DNA of 64,000 bases, taken from the NCBI RefSeq assembly GCF_900547205.1, contig NZ_URFY01000002.1, positions 1 to 64,000 of the forward strand. Direction: 5' to 3'. Below are positions 23,684-32,580 of the stretch, piece by piece. The notes under the pieces were generated by a model. The model saw nothing but the letters and a program-made list of their open reading frames with translations. It did no database searches and was not told the origin of the DNA. The first letter of the stretch is position 1, and the number at the start of each line of letters is the position of its first letter. Source of the DNA: an uncultured Bacteroides sp. GTDB taxonomy: Bacteria; Bacteroidota; Bacteroidia; Bacteroidales; Bacteroidaceae. The position numbers and the translations under genes are program-made.

Positions 23684-26368
23684 ATGAGACATACTTTTAT
23701 GCTATGGAGAATAATTACGGTCTGTCTATTATTGGCAAGCTCGTTGACATCCTATGCCGATTTTCAGCCGTCCTATTCTACGGCGGGTTTTTACTCGTTG
23801 CCTAATACGGGGCGCACTGTGTTTAACATGAATCCGGCTTGGCGTTTCTATAAAGGAAAGATAGAAGGCGCCGAACAGAAAAACTTTGATGATAAGAATT
23901 GGAATATCGTATCCTTACCCAATGGCATAGAATATCTGCCGGTCGAGGCAAGCGGATGTATCAATTATCAAGGTGAAATATGGTATCGCAAGCATTTCAC
24001 ACCTGAAGAAGGCTGGAAAAACAAGCAACTATTCCTGCATTTTGAGGCTATAATGGGAAAGTCGAAAATATGGGTTAATGGTAAGTTGCTGAAGGAACAT
24101 TTCGGAGGCTTCTTGCCAGTGATTGTAGACGTTTCTTCTGCGTTGAACTTTGGTGAGGATAATGTGATTACTGTGTGGGCGGACAATAGTGACGATCCTG
24201 CATATCCTCCCGGTAAAACTCAGGAAACGTTGGATTTTGCTTACTTTGGTGGGATATACCGTGACTGTTGGATGATAGTTCATAACCGTGTGTTTATCAC
24301 TGATCCCAATTATGAAGATGAGGTAGCAGGAGGCGGATTGTTTGTTTCTTATGATAAAGTGTCACGACAATCTGCTTTAGTCAATCTGGATGTGCATATA
24401 CGTAATGCTTCGGGGAAGTTGTTCAATGGAAAAGTCGTTTATGAACTTTATGACAGTGATAATCAAAAAGTCCTTTCGACAGAGAAACGATTGTCCGTGG
24501 GCAATGGGAAAGCGGGAAAGTTGTCATCTCGAATGAAATTAGAAACTCCCCATCTTTGGTCTCCCGACAGTCCTTATCTCTATCAGTTGAATGTTTTTGT
24601 AAAAGATAAAGACGGTAATATTGTCGACGGGTATCGTCGTCGCATAGGCGTTCGGAGCGTAGAGTTTAAGGGGAAAGACGGTTTTTGGCTGAATGGTGAG
24701 CCGTATCCCTATCCTTTGATAGGAGCCAATCGACATCAGGATTATGCTGTGATAGGCAATGCCTTGCCTAATAGCTTGCATTGGCGCGATGCAAAGAAGT
24801 TGCGTGATGCGGGACTGCGTGTTATCCGTAATGCGCATTATCCGCAGGACCCTGCATTCATGGATGCTTGCGACGAACTAGGTCTGTTTGTCATTGTAAA
24901 TACACCGGGATGGCAATTCTGGAATGAGGAGCCGATCTTTGCACAAAGAGTATATAGTGATATCCGTAACATGGTTCGTCGTGACCGTAACCATCCATGT
25001 GTGTGGATGTGGGAACCTATCTTGAATGAAACATGGTATCCGGCAGAATTTGCCAAAAATGTAGTAGATATTCTGAATGAGGAATATCCTTATCCATACT
25101 GTTATGCAGGATGTGATGTTACAGCACGCGGGCACGAGTTTTTCCCTATTCATTTTACTCATCCGTCGGTTGGCGAAGGAGGAGCTTTCAACGATCAGGC
25201 ATTGGACCCCGATATCTGTTATTTTACCCGTGAATGGGGAGATAATGTAGACGACTGGTATTCGCATAATTCTCCCAGTCGTGTGAATCGTGGATGGGGT
25301 GAAGTGCCGATGCTTATTCAGGCAAAGGGATATGCTAAACCTGATTATAAATATACGTGTTATGATATGCTGTACAGAACTTCCAGACAGCATATGGGAG
25401 GATGTTTGTGGCATTCCTTCGATCATCAGAGAGGGTATCATCCTGATCCTTTTTATGGAGGGATTATGGATGCGTTCCGTCAACCAAAGTTTTCTTATTA
25501 TATGTTTTGTTCGCAACGTCCTGTGGAGGTGAATAAGGAATTGATTGCTGATAGCGGTCCAATGGTGTATATTGCTAATGAGATGACTCCTTTTTCTCCG
25601 AAAGACGTGACGGTGTATAGTAATTGTGAAGAAGTACGCCTGACGTATTGTAAAGAAGGCAAACAATATACCTATCATAAACCGATTGATGCGACTGGAA
25701 TGCCTTCACCCGTAATCACTTTCCATGATGTTTTCGACGTGATGTATGATAAACAATTATCTCGCGGAAAAAAACAGGCTGATTCTTATCTTCTGGCAGA
25801 AGGGCTGAGTAAGGGGAAAGTAGTTGCTACACACAAGGTTACTCCCGCCCGTCGTCCTACAAAAATATTACTTTGGGCAGATGACGAGAAAGTGAGTATG
25901 AAGGCTGACGGTTCGGATATCATGACTTTGATAGCAGCTATAGCAGATGACAACGGGGATATCAAACGATTAAACAATTATGAAATAATATTTGAAATAG
26001 ATGGTCCCGGACAGCTGATAGCAAACAGCAAAACGTTTACAAATCCGGCTCCGGTTCGGTGGGGAACTGCGCCTGTATTGGTAAGGGCAGGAACTGTGGC
26101 GGGAGAAATTAAAGTACGTGCATCGGTAGTATGGCAGGGTAAACACACTCCGGTTGCTGCAGAACTGATTATTCCGACTTATCAGGCAGACCATGTTTTG
26201 GTAGCAGATAAGAAAGAACTGGAACTATTTGAAGCTGTTGCCAGTCATAACGACTTGGATGTTACTTTTGATCGTAAAAAACAGAGCATGAGTAATCCGG
26301 AACAACTGCAGGAAGATAGTCGACGGAAGCTGAAAGAAGTGGAAAAGCAACAAAGCGATTTTGAATAA
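23684..26368 (+). CDS. Glycoside hydrolase family 2 (beta-galactosidase-like), exported
   Basis: 894 residues with signal peptide (LLLASSLTSYA). Domains: sugar-binding jelly roll (about 45-210; YQGEIWYRKHF, HFEAIMGKSKIWVNG), immunoglobulin-like domain (about 225-335), TIM barrel (about 340-620), and C-terminal Ig-like domains (about 720-850). Likely acid/base Glu449 in PILNETWYP and nucleophile Glu517 in CYFTREWGD. GH2 enzymes remove beta-linked galactose, mannose or glucuronate; exact activity is not readable. It lies 18 nt before a sulfatase, suggesting the pair acts on a sulfated host or plant glycan in the periplasm. The C-terminus is highly charged (KLKEVEKQQSDFE). Confidence 0.88.
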   Translation: MRHTFMLWRIITVCLLLASSLTSYADFQPSYSTAGFYSLPNTGRTVFNMNPAWRFYKGKIEGAEQKNFDDKNWNIVSLPNGIEYLPVEASGCINYQGEIWYRKHFTPEEGWKNKQLFLHFEAIMGKSKIWVNGKLLKEHFGGFLPVIVDVSSALNFGEDNVITVWADNSDDPAYPPGKTQETLDFAYFGGIYRDCWMIVHNRVFITDPNYEDEVAGGGLFVSYDKVSRQSALVNLDVHIRNASGKLFNGKVVYELYDSDNQKVLSTEKRLSVGNGKAGKLSSRMKLETPHLWSPDSPYLYQLNVFVKDKDGNIVDGYRRRIGVRSVEFKGKDGFWLNGEPYPYPLIGANRHQDYAVIGNALPNSLHWRDAKKLRDAGLRVIRNAHYPQDPAFMDACDELGLFVIVNTPGWQFWNEEPIFAQRVYSDIRNMVRRDRNHPCVWMWEPILNETWYPAEFAKNVVDILNEEYPYPYCYAGCDVTARGHEFFPIHFTHPSVGEGGAFNDQALDPDICYFTREWGDNVDDWYSHNSPSRVNRGWGEVPMLIQAKGYAKPDYKYTCYDMLYRTSRQHMGGCLWHSFDHQRGYHPDPFYGGIMDAFRQPKFSYYMFCSQRPVEVNKELIADSGPMVYIANEMTPFSPKDVTVYSNCEEVRLTYCKEGKQYTYHKPIDATGMPSPVITFHDVFDVMYDKQLSRGKKQADSYLLAEGLSKGKVVATHKVTPARRPTKILLWADDEKVSMKADGSDIMTLIAAIADDNGDIKRLNNYEIIFEIDGPGQLIANSKTFTNPAPVRWGTAPVLVRAGTVAGEIKVRASVVWQGKHTPVAAELIIPTYQADHVLVADKKELELFEAVASHNDLDVTFDRKKQSMSNPEQLQEDSRRKLKEVEKQQSDFE

Positions 26369-26386
26369 TAAGATGAAAGGTTCGAT

Positions 26387-27961
26387 ATGCAAAAGATATT
26401 TTATTCTTCTTTATTGTTAGGCATAACAAGCTTTTCTTGTATACACGCTCAGAAGGATTCGTCTCCGAACATAATTTTGATTTTATGTGACGACATGGGA
26501 TTCTCCGATATCGGATGTTATGGAGGTGAAGTCCATACGCCAAACATTGATAATTTGGCAGAAAATGGTATTCGTTTCAGCCAGTTCAAGAATACAGGTA
26601 GAAGTTGTCCAAGCCGGGCAGCTTTGCTAACCGGTCACTATCAGCATGATGTAGGAATGGGCTGGATGACAGCCGTTGATGAACATCGTCCCGGATATAG
26701 AGGTGAGATAACGAAAGAGATTCCTACCATTGCAGAAATTATGAAGGCTAATGGTTACTCTACATACATGAGCGGCAAGTGGCATCTTACGTTGGATGAT
26801 GCATTTGACGCTCCTAACGGTAGTTATCCTGTTCAACGTGGGTTTGATAAGTATTATGGGTGTCTGAGTGGGGGTGGGAGTTATTATACTCCGACTCCTG
26901 TGTATCACAATTTGTCAAGAATAACAGAGTTTCCTAGCGATTACTATTATACAACGGCTATAACCGATTCGGCGGTAAGCTTTATCAGACAACATCTTGA
27001 TGATAAACCTATGTTTATGTACGTAGCCCATTATGCACCGCATTTGCCTTTGCAAGCTCCAGCCGCACGTGTGGAAAAGTGTAAAGAACGCTATAAGGTG
27101 GGCTATGACGTGTTGCGTAAACAGCGTTTTGACCGTTTGAAAGAAATGGGGTTCATACCGGAAGGAATGGAACTGCCTATTTACCAAAAAGAGTTTGGAG
27201 GCAAACGTCCTGTTTGGGAAGCACTTACACAGCAACAACAGGAGCGTTGGATTACTGATATGGCAACCTATGCAGCGATGATCGAAATCGTAGATGACGG
27301 CATAGGCAAATTGGTTGAGATGGTGAAACAAAAAGGAATGTTGGATAATACTATATTTATATTTTTGAGTGATAATGGTGCTACCAAAGAAGGGGGATAT
27401 CTAGGTCAATTAATGGCGGATTTAAGTAACACTCCTTATCGGGAGTATAAAAGTCGCTGTTTTCAGGGAGGCACTAGTACTCCTTTTATCTTGACGTATG
27501 GTAATTCTGAAAAGAATAAAAACAAAGGAAGGATATGTCGACAGCCTGCACACATTATTGATGTATTGTCTACTTGTATGGATATTGCTTCAGCAAGTTA
27601 CCCGACACAGACTAAAGAAAATATGCCTGGAATAAGTCTGCTTCCCGCTATAAATGGTAAAAAGATGCAAAGTCGTGAATTATTCTTTGAACACCAGTCT
27701 TCTTCTGCTATTATATCCGGCCATTGGAAATTGGTACGTACCAACCGTCATGAGTCTTGGCAATTAATTAATTTGCAGACCGATCCGTTTGAAACAAAAG
27801 ATTTATCTGGTCAATATCCTAAATTAGTCCGGAAATTAGAAGACCGATGGATTCAGTGGGCGAAACGGCATCATGTATTTCCATTGGAAGACAAGCCTTG
27901 GACGGAAAGAATAAACTATTACCGGAGTTTGTATTCTGGAAAGGAGAAACCTACAGATTGA
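26387..27961 (+). CDS. Serine-type sulfatase (S1 family), exported
   Basis: 524 residues with signal peptide (to about Ala21). The N-terminal metal site is LILCDDMGFSDIGCYGGE. The formylglycine motif is SCPSRAALLTG: the residue two before Pro is Ser73, so this is a Ser-type sulfatase that needs the anaerobic radical-SAM maturase, not encoded here. Further metal ligands are in FLSDNGATKEGG. A C-terminal subdomain follows from about residue 400. It is 18 nt after the GH2 gene; together they suit removal of sulfate and sugar from a sulfated glycan. The enzyme looks intact, in contrast to the upstream remnant. Confidence 0.92.
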   Translation: MQKIFYSSLLLGITSFSCIHAQKDSSPNIILILCDDMGFSDIGCYGGEVHTPNIDNLAENGIRFSQFKNTGRSCPSRAALLTGHYQHDVGMGWMTAVDEHRPGYRGEITKEIPTIAEIMKANGYSTYMSGKWHLTLDDAFDAPNGSYPVQRGFDKYYGCLSGGGSYYTPTPVYHNLSRITEFPSDYYYTTAITDSAVSFIRQHLDDKPMFMYVAHYAPHLPLQAPAARVEKCKERYKVGYDVLRKQRFDRLKEMGFIPEGMELPIYQKEFGGKRPVWEALTQQQQERWITDMATYAAMIEIVDDGIGKLVEMVKQKGMLDNTIFIFLSDNGATKEGGYLGQLMADLSNTPYREYKSRCFQGGTSTPFILTYGNSEKNKNKGRICRQPAHIIDVLSTCMDIASASYPTQTKENMPGISLLPAINGKKMQSRELFFEHQSSSAIISGHWKLVRTNRHESWQLINLQTDPFETKDLSGQYPKLVRKLEDRWIQWAKRHHVFPLEDKPWTERINYYRSLYSGKEKPTD

Positions 27962-27994
27962 TTTTGAATCTTATAATATCGAGAGGGAAGTAAT

Positions 27995-28612
27995 TTAAGG
28001 TGTTTGATAAGAAGAGACTTTCTCCGAAATGAAACATTTTATATCTTCCCACTCGACATGAGAAAACATTTTGGGCATAAGTTCGTTTTCCGCATCTTCA
28101 TAATATGATAAACTCATGAGTGCTCGAAATTGAGAGTTTTCAGGATATTTTTTTTGTGCAAAAGTTAGAATATCTTTTAAGGTATAATGTTGCAGCAGAA
28201 AATACATATCTATGAAATCTTTCTTTGTTCCACGTCCCTCTATAGCATTGATTTTCATTGCAGCTATATCCATAGGGGAAGCCAAACGCAATCCATCTTT
28301 TTCGATAGTAGAATCTATCCATGGATACTTGTAATTAACAAAATCTACTTTGATGCCATTGATTAAATAGGTTTTTATATTGCTTGCTTCTTTAAAAACA
28401 GATAATGATCCGATATAACCCAATGCTTCCCTTATAGATTCATTGTCATTTTCAATATCTCAGAAGAAATCCAGATCTATAGACATACGATGGCCATATT
28501 GAAGTGCTAATGCTGTACCTCCAACAAGTCTTGCTTTTGATAAGAAAGTTTGCTGAGTCAGCTTTTTTAGGAGTTCCAGAGTGTGGGGTTCGACAGTCTT
28601 ATATGATAACAT
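27995..28612 (-). pseudogene. AbiEii/AbiGii-family nucleotidyltransferase toxin, broken by an in-frame stop
   Basis: Reading from ATG 28612, MLSYKTVEPHTLELLKKL, then ARLVGGTALALQYGHRMSIDLDFF, ends at TGA (28462-28460). The same frame then continues without a gap as DIENDNESIREALGYIG through NAIEGRGTKKDFIDMYFLL to VSSYQTP. The whole is the common about 205-residue Bacteroides AbiEii-type nucleotidyltransferase, with nucleotidyltransferase motif GGTALALQ..SxDLDFF. The stop sits where relatives have Gly; GGA to TGA is a single change. Both halves are well preserved, so the loss is recent. A restart at 28423 would lack the active site. Confidence 0.82.
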
Positions 28613-28871
28613 CGGTATTCTTCTTTTGAGGTTTTTGAGATACAACAGATATAGGCTAAAGCTCTTGGATCTAAAGTACGCAATGATTTGCAAACAGATA
28701 CGATTTTATCTAATCCATAATAAGACCGTATAAATTGCCAATCATTCAAAGTGCCGTATTCTAATACGCGTTGGATAATTTGTGCAGGACAAGTATCCAT
28801 ATCTGCTTTTGATATGTCTATATCCAGAACAAATGTGGAGATAGATTTGATATATATTCATTTTGTTGCAT
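28567..28871 (-). pseudogene. DUF6922-family gene (partner of AbiEii), broken by a 1-nt frameshift
   Basis: From ATG 28871 the frame reads MQQNEYISNLSPHLFW, then runs into a stop. One base later, the other frame reads DIDISKADMDTCPAQIIQRV and on to LSNPTLWNS. Restoring one G at about 28824-28826 gives HLFWDIDISKADMDTC, the family's standard N-terminal motif, and a protein of about 101 residues. These proteins regularly precede AbiEii-type nucleotidyltransferases in Bacteroides and are presumed antitoxin-like. The end overlaps the nucleotidyltransferase start by 46 nt. A downstream ATG at 28800 could give 77 residues, but without the conserved start. Confidence 0.72.
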
Positions 28872-28958
28872 AACCTGTCTTTCTTCTTCTTCACAAAGAA
28901 ACTATTTTATTTTAGATTAGCCAAATAGACAAACTCTTTTGACATAATACCGTGTACT

Positions 28959-29432
28959 TCATTCATGATGATACGGTCCCCCATTCAATATCGTCATCGC
29001 CCTATAAATCTGCTCCACAAATATCAGTCGAATCATCTGATGCGAGAAAGTCATCTTCGACATTGATATCTTTTCGTGGGCTGCCTGATACACTTTATCC
29101 GAGAACCCATAAGGACCACCGATAATAAAGACCAAGCGTTTGTTTACTGTATTCATCTTCTTTTTCATATAATCGGCAAAATCGAGAGAACGCATTTCTT
29201 TTCCGTGCTCATCAAGCAGTACGATCACATCTCCCGGTTGGAGAGCTTTCAGTATCAGTTCCCCTTCCTTTTCTTTCTGCACTTCCATCGAAAGACTCTT
29301 CGTGTTCTTCAATTCCGGAATCACCTCCATGTCAAAAGTAATAAAGCGTTTTGTACGCTGAACGTAGTCGTTGATAGCTGTGATATAATGTTGTTCTACG
29401 GTGCGTCCTACGACGAGCAAAGTTGTCTTCAT
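28959..29432 (-). CDS. rlmH: 23S rRNA pseudouridine-1915 N3-methyltransferase RlmH
   Basis: 157 residues from ATG 29432 (MKTTLLVVGRTVEQHYITAI), the exact family length. RlmH methylates pseudouridine 1915 in helix 69 of 23S rRNA as a knotted SPOUT dimer. The S-adenosylmethionine-binding knot is seen in LVFIIGGPYGFSDKVY and MTFSHQMIRLIFVEQIYRA. A longer frame to 29459 has no family support. Confidence 0.96.
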   Translation of the reverse strand: MKTTLLVVGRTVEQHYITAINDYVQRTKRFITFDMEVIPELKNTKSLSMEVQKEKEGELILKALQPGDVIVLLDEHGKEMRSLDFADYMKKKMNTVNKRLVFIIGGPYGFSDKVYQAAHEKISMSKMTFSHQMIRLIFVEQIYRAMTILNGGPYHHE

Positions 29433-29496
29433 GTCTCTATAATTCTGATTAATGCACAAAAATAGGCATTTTTTATGTTATTCTGCAATTAATGCT

Positions 29497-29504
29497 TACC
29501 TTTG
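29497..29504 (+). promoter_or_regulatory. Promoter -7 element TACCTTTG for DUF4783-nadC
   Basis: TACCTTTGCC with a TATG about 19 nt upstream. It is 56 nt ahead of the DUF4783 ATG and faces away from rlmH. Confidence 0.6.
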
Positions 29505-29559
29505 CCTATCATTAGTTGAAAGTTTAAGTCTTTAAACCTCAACTTTAAAGCTTGTATTT

Positions 29560-29952
29560 ATGAAGAAACGAGTGCTTGTAGGAATGACCGCTTTACTCTT
29601 TTCTCTCTCGTTGCTGATGGCACAAGAGATACCAGCAGGAGTGATTACGGCATTTAAAAGAGGAAGCTCGCAAGAGCTGAGTAAGTATGTGGGGGACAAG
29701 ATGAACTTGGTGCTCCAAGGTCGCTCAACGAACGTTGACAAACAGAAAGCAACAGTTATGATGCAGGATTTCTTTACCGAGAATAAAGTCGGCGGGTTTA
29801 ACGTGAATCATCAGGGAAAACGGGATGAATCGAGTTTCGTTATCGGTACGTTGACAACTACCAATGGGAACTTTCGTGTGAACTGCTTCCTGAAGAAAGT
29901 ACAGAATCAATATTTAATACATCAAATAAGAATAGACAAAATCAATGAATAA
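29560..29952 (+). CDS. DUF4783 exported protein
   Basis: 130 residues: signal peptide ending LLMAQE, then a compact alpha/beta domain (IPAGVITAFKRGSSQELSKY; VMMQDFFTENKVGGFNVNHQ; NFRVNCFLKKVQNQYLIHQI). This is the SnoaL-like/DUF4783 fold common in Bacteroidota. Function unknown. Its stop overlaps the nadC start by 8 nt, a translational coupling that is widespread for this pair as far as I recall. Confidence 0.82.
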   Translation: MKKRVLVGMTALLFSLSLLMAQEIPAGVITAFKRGSSQELSKYVGDKMNLVLQGRSTNVDKQKATVMMQDFFTENKVGGFNVNHQGKRDESSFVIGTLTTTNGNFRVNCFLKKVQNQYLIHQIRIDKINE

Positions 29953-30793
29953 GGAAAAAGAACTGATCGACAAACTGATCGATCTTGCCTTCGCAGAAGA
30001 TATAGGTGATGGCGACCATACCACCCTTTCGTGTATTCCCGCCACAGCTATGGGAAAATCAAAACTGCTTATTAAAGAAGCCGGCGTATTGGCAGGCATC
30101 GAAGTAGCCAAAGAAATTTTCAACCGTTTCGACCCGACCATGAAAGTTGAAGTTTTCATCAACGACGGAACAGAAGTGAAACCGGGTGACGTGGCAATGG
30201 TAGTATCCGGTAAGATACAATCATTACTCCAAACCGAACGCCTAATGCTGAACGTAATGCAGCGTATGAGTGGAATCGCAACCATGACCCGCAAATATGC
30301 TAAGCGACTGGAAGGCACCAATACACACGTACTGGATACCCGTAAGACCACTCCTGGTATGCGCATCCTCGAAAAGATGGCTGTGAAAATAGGTGGAGGC
30401 GTAAACCACCGTATCGGTCTGTTCGATATGATTCTGCTGAAAGACAATCATGTAGATTTTGCTGGAGGTATTGACAAAGCAATCACCCGCGCCAAAGAAT
30501 ACTGCAAAGAAAAAGGGAAAGACCTGAAAATAGAAATTGAAGTCCGCAGCTTCGACGAACTGCAACAAGTACTCGACTTGGGTGGTGTAGACCGTATCAT
30601 GTTCGACAACTTTACTCCCGAAATGACGAAGAAAGCAGTGAAAATGGTCGCAGGGAAATACGAAACCGAATCATCGGGCGGCATAACCTTTGATACTCTC
30701 CGCGATTACGCCGAGTGTGGTGTAGACTTCATCTCCGTAGGTGCTTTGACTCATTCAGTGAAAGGGCTGGATATGAGCTTCAAGGCGTGCTGA
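29945..30793 (+). CDS. nadC: Nicotinate-nucleotide pyrophosphorylase (carboxylating)
   Basis: 282 residues. NadC makes nicotinate mononucleotide from quinolinate and PRPP in de novo NAD synthesis. Family blocks are clear: ALAEDIGDGD-like AFAEDIGDGDHTTL, ERLMLNVMQRMSGIATMTRK, DTRKTTPGMRILEKMAVKIG, and GGVNHRIGLFDMILLKDNHV. It overlaps the DUF4783 gene by 8 nt. Confidence 0.96.
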   Translation: MNKEKELIDKLIDLAFAEDIGDGDHTTLSCIPATAMGKSKLLIKEAGVLAGIEVAKEIFNRFDPTMKVEVFINDGTEVKPGDVAMVVSGKIQSLLQTERLMLNVMQRMSGIATMTRKYAKRLEGTNTHVLDTRKTTPGMRILEKMAVKIGGGVNHRIGLFDMILLKDNHVDFAGGIDKAITRAKEYCKEKGKDLKIEIEVRSFDELQQVLDLGGVDRIMFDNFTPEMTKKAVKMVAGKYETESSGGITFDTLRDYAECGVDFISVGALTHSVKGLDMSFKAC

Positions 30794-30798
30794 TTTTT

Positions 30799-30886
30799 AT
30801 TCACCACAGAGTAACACAGAGTTCCACAGAGTTTAGTTTCAAAGAAGAAATAGCTCCGTGAAACTCTGTGTCACTCTGTGGTGAAT
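30799..30886. repeat. Long inverted repeat with CACAGAG motifs after nadC
   Basis: A 25-nt arm (30799-30823) pairs with 30862-30886 with a single mismatch; the loop is 38 nt. Both arms contain repeated CACAGAGT/ACTCTGTG blocks at about 12-nt intervals. Variants of this CACAGAG hairpin are, to my recollection, widespread in bacterial intergenic DNA. It may end the nadC transcript. Confidence 0.82.
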
Positions 30887-30993
30887 CTTTCTTCATTAAC
30901 TTCTTTTAATAATACTCATTGCAGCATTTCCCAAATTCTTCCGTCTAATGGATAAACGACGCAGACATTCGTCCGATTAAAAAAGTAATTGAC

Positions 30994-31545
30994 TTGGAAA
31001 ACGAGATAGAACTGATAAAGGGCTGTCGGGCAGGAAAGGATTCAGCCCGGAAGGAACTTTACACCCTCTATTCCAAACAAATGCTGGCGGTATGTTTCCG
31101 CTATACAGGCGATATGGATGCGGCTCACGATGTACTGCATGACGGTTTCATCAAGATTTTTACCAACTTCTCATTCCGTGGAGAATCCTCGCTCAGTACA
31201 TGGATTACCCGGGTGATGGTTACTCAATCGATTGATTATCTGAGGCGAGAGAAACGAGTCAATCAGTTGGTAGTGCATGAAGAACAGCTTCCCGATATTC
31301 CCGATATATCAGCTTCGGGAGGAGGGGATGGAATCTCCGAAGAGCAATTATTGGCCTTTGTTGCCGAATTGCCGGATGGATGCCGAACCGTTTTCAATCT
31401 TTATGTGTTTGAAGAGAAGTCGCACAAGGAGATAGCCGGGATGCTTCGCATTAAAGAACATTCGTCTACTTCGCAGTTACATCGGGCCAAGTATTTATTA
31501 GCAAAAAGAATTAAAGAGTATAGAAATCATGAAGAAAGAAAATGA
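30994..31545 (+). CDS. ECF sigma factor (TTG start), first gene of a four-gene operon
   Basis: 183 residues. Region 2: YSKQMLAVCFRYTGDMDAAH and STWITRVMVTQSIDYLRREK; region 4: LPDGCRTVFNLYVFEEKSHK, EIAGMLRIKEHSSTSQLHRA. The only start that keeps the full region 2 is TTG at 30994 (MENEIELIKGCRAGKD); the next Met is deep inside region 2. Its end overlaps the next gene by 17 nt, as is typical for sigma/anti-sigma pairs. It probably responds to an envelope signal through the downstream protein. Confidence 0.88.
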   Translation: MENEIELIKGCRAGKDSARKELYTLYSKQMLAVCFRYTGDMDAAHDVLHDGFIKIFTNFSFRGESSLSTWITRVMVTQSIDYLRREKRVNQLVVHEEQLPDIPDISASGGGDGISEEQLLAFVAELPDGCRTVFNLYVFEEKSHKEIAGMLRIKEHSSTSQLHRAKYLLAKRIKEYRNHEERK

Positions 31546-32575
31546 TGAAATAACCGATCTGTTTCGTACGCATCTTGCTGATATTGGGATGACCGTACGT
31601 GATGGTTTCTGGGAAGGGCTTTCGCAGGATATTCCTGTGGCTTTCCAGCATCGTCGTCGGTTACTGCTCTTCCGTGTGGCGGCTGCGGCATCTGTATTGC
31701 TCGTACTGGCAGCTTCGTCGGCTACATTCTGGTATTTCTCTCCTAAAGAAGAAATGGAGGAAGCGTTTACCAAGATAGCTGTGACAAATGGAGGGCAGAT
31801 GGATGGCGATGGAATACATATCAATCAACTGCCAATGCCTGTGGAACCAGTATTGCCCAAGCCTGCTCCGAAATCCTATGGTATGTTGTCGCAATACACA
31901 CAGGAAGAGGATTCGGTTTCCTTCTCTTTCTCTATGTCGTTCTCTTTTTCGGCAACTTCTACCGGAAATGGCAACGGAAATCAAGGTCGCAACGGCTATT
32001 GGCAGGCAACAAATAGAAACAGTGAAGCATCGGCATCTCAGGAAGAGAAATATATGGCAAATGAACAGACAGAGCGGACGGCGACTGTGAAGAAACGTCG
32101 TTGGGCGATGAAAGTTCAGGCCGGTATCGTGCTTCCGGCAGATGGCGGAACGTATAAAATGCCTGTTTCCGCAGGAGTGACGGTAGAACGGAAATTGAAC
32201 GATTATCTTGGAATAGAAACAGGACTGCTTTATTCAAATCTCCGTTCGGCGGGGCAACATTTACATTATCTCGGTATTCCTGTGAAGCTGAATATGACAT
32301 TGCTCAATACAAAGAAGGTGGACCTTTACGCCACCGTGGGTGGAATAGCCGATAAATGTATAGTGGGTGCTCCTAACAACGATTTTAATGAAGAACCTAT
32401 CCAACTGGCAGTGAATGCCGGAATTGGAATCAATTATAAGATTAATGACCGCTTTGCGGTGTTTGCCGAACCCGGTGTTTCTCATCATTTCGGAACTGAT
32501 TCGAAACTCGCAACGGTGCGCACGAAACGGCCGACTAACTTTAATTTACTTTGCGGACTTCGCATGACGTATTAA
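31529..32575 (+). CDS. Anti-sigma-like membrane protein fused to an outer-membrane beta-barrel-like domain
   Basis: 348 residues. Cytoplasmic N-terminus (about 1-45; NDEITDLFRTHLADIG), one membrane helix (about 47-68; LLFRVAAAASVLLVLAASSA), a periplasmic low-complexity linker with SFSFSMSFSFSATS and Gly/Asn repeats (about 128-160), and a C-terminal domain (about 190-348) that looks like an OmpX/PorT-type beta-barrel: AGIVLPADGG, YLGIETGLLYSNL, GLRMTY. The overlap with the sigma gene suggests that residues 1-45 bind sigma. A barrel-type domain tethered to an inner-membrane helix is topologically odd; it may be a soluble lipocalin-like barrel. The anti-sigma role is inferred. Confidence 0.72.
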   Translation: MKKENDEITDLFRTHLADIGMTVRDGFWEGLSQDIPVAFQHRRRLLLFRVAAAASVLLVLAASSATFWYFSPKEEMEEAFTKIAVTNGGQMDGDGIHINQLPMPVEPVLPKPAPKSYGMLSQYTQEEDSVSFSFSMSFSFSATSTGNGNGNQGRNGYWQATNRNSEASASQEEKYMANEQTERTATVKKRRWAMKVQAGIVLPADGGTYKMPVSAGVTVERKLNDYLGIETGLLYSNLRSAGQHLHYLGIPVKLNMTLLNTKKVDLYATVGGIADKCIVGAPNNDFNEEPIQLAVNAGIGINYKINDRFAVFAEPGVSHHFGTDSKLATVRTKRPTNFNLLCGLRMTY

Positions 32576-32580
32576 TCCTT

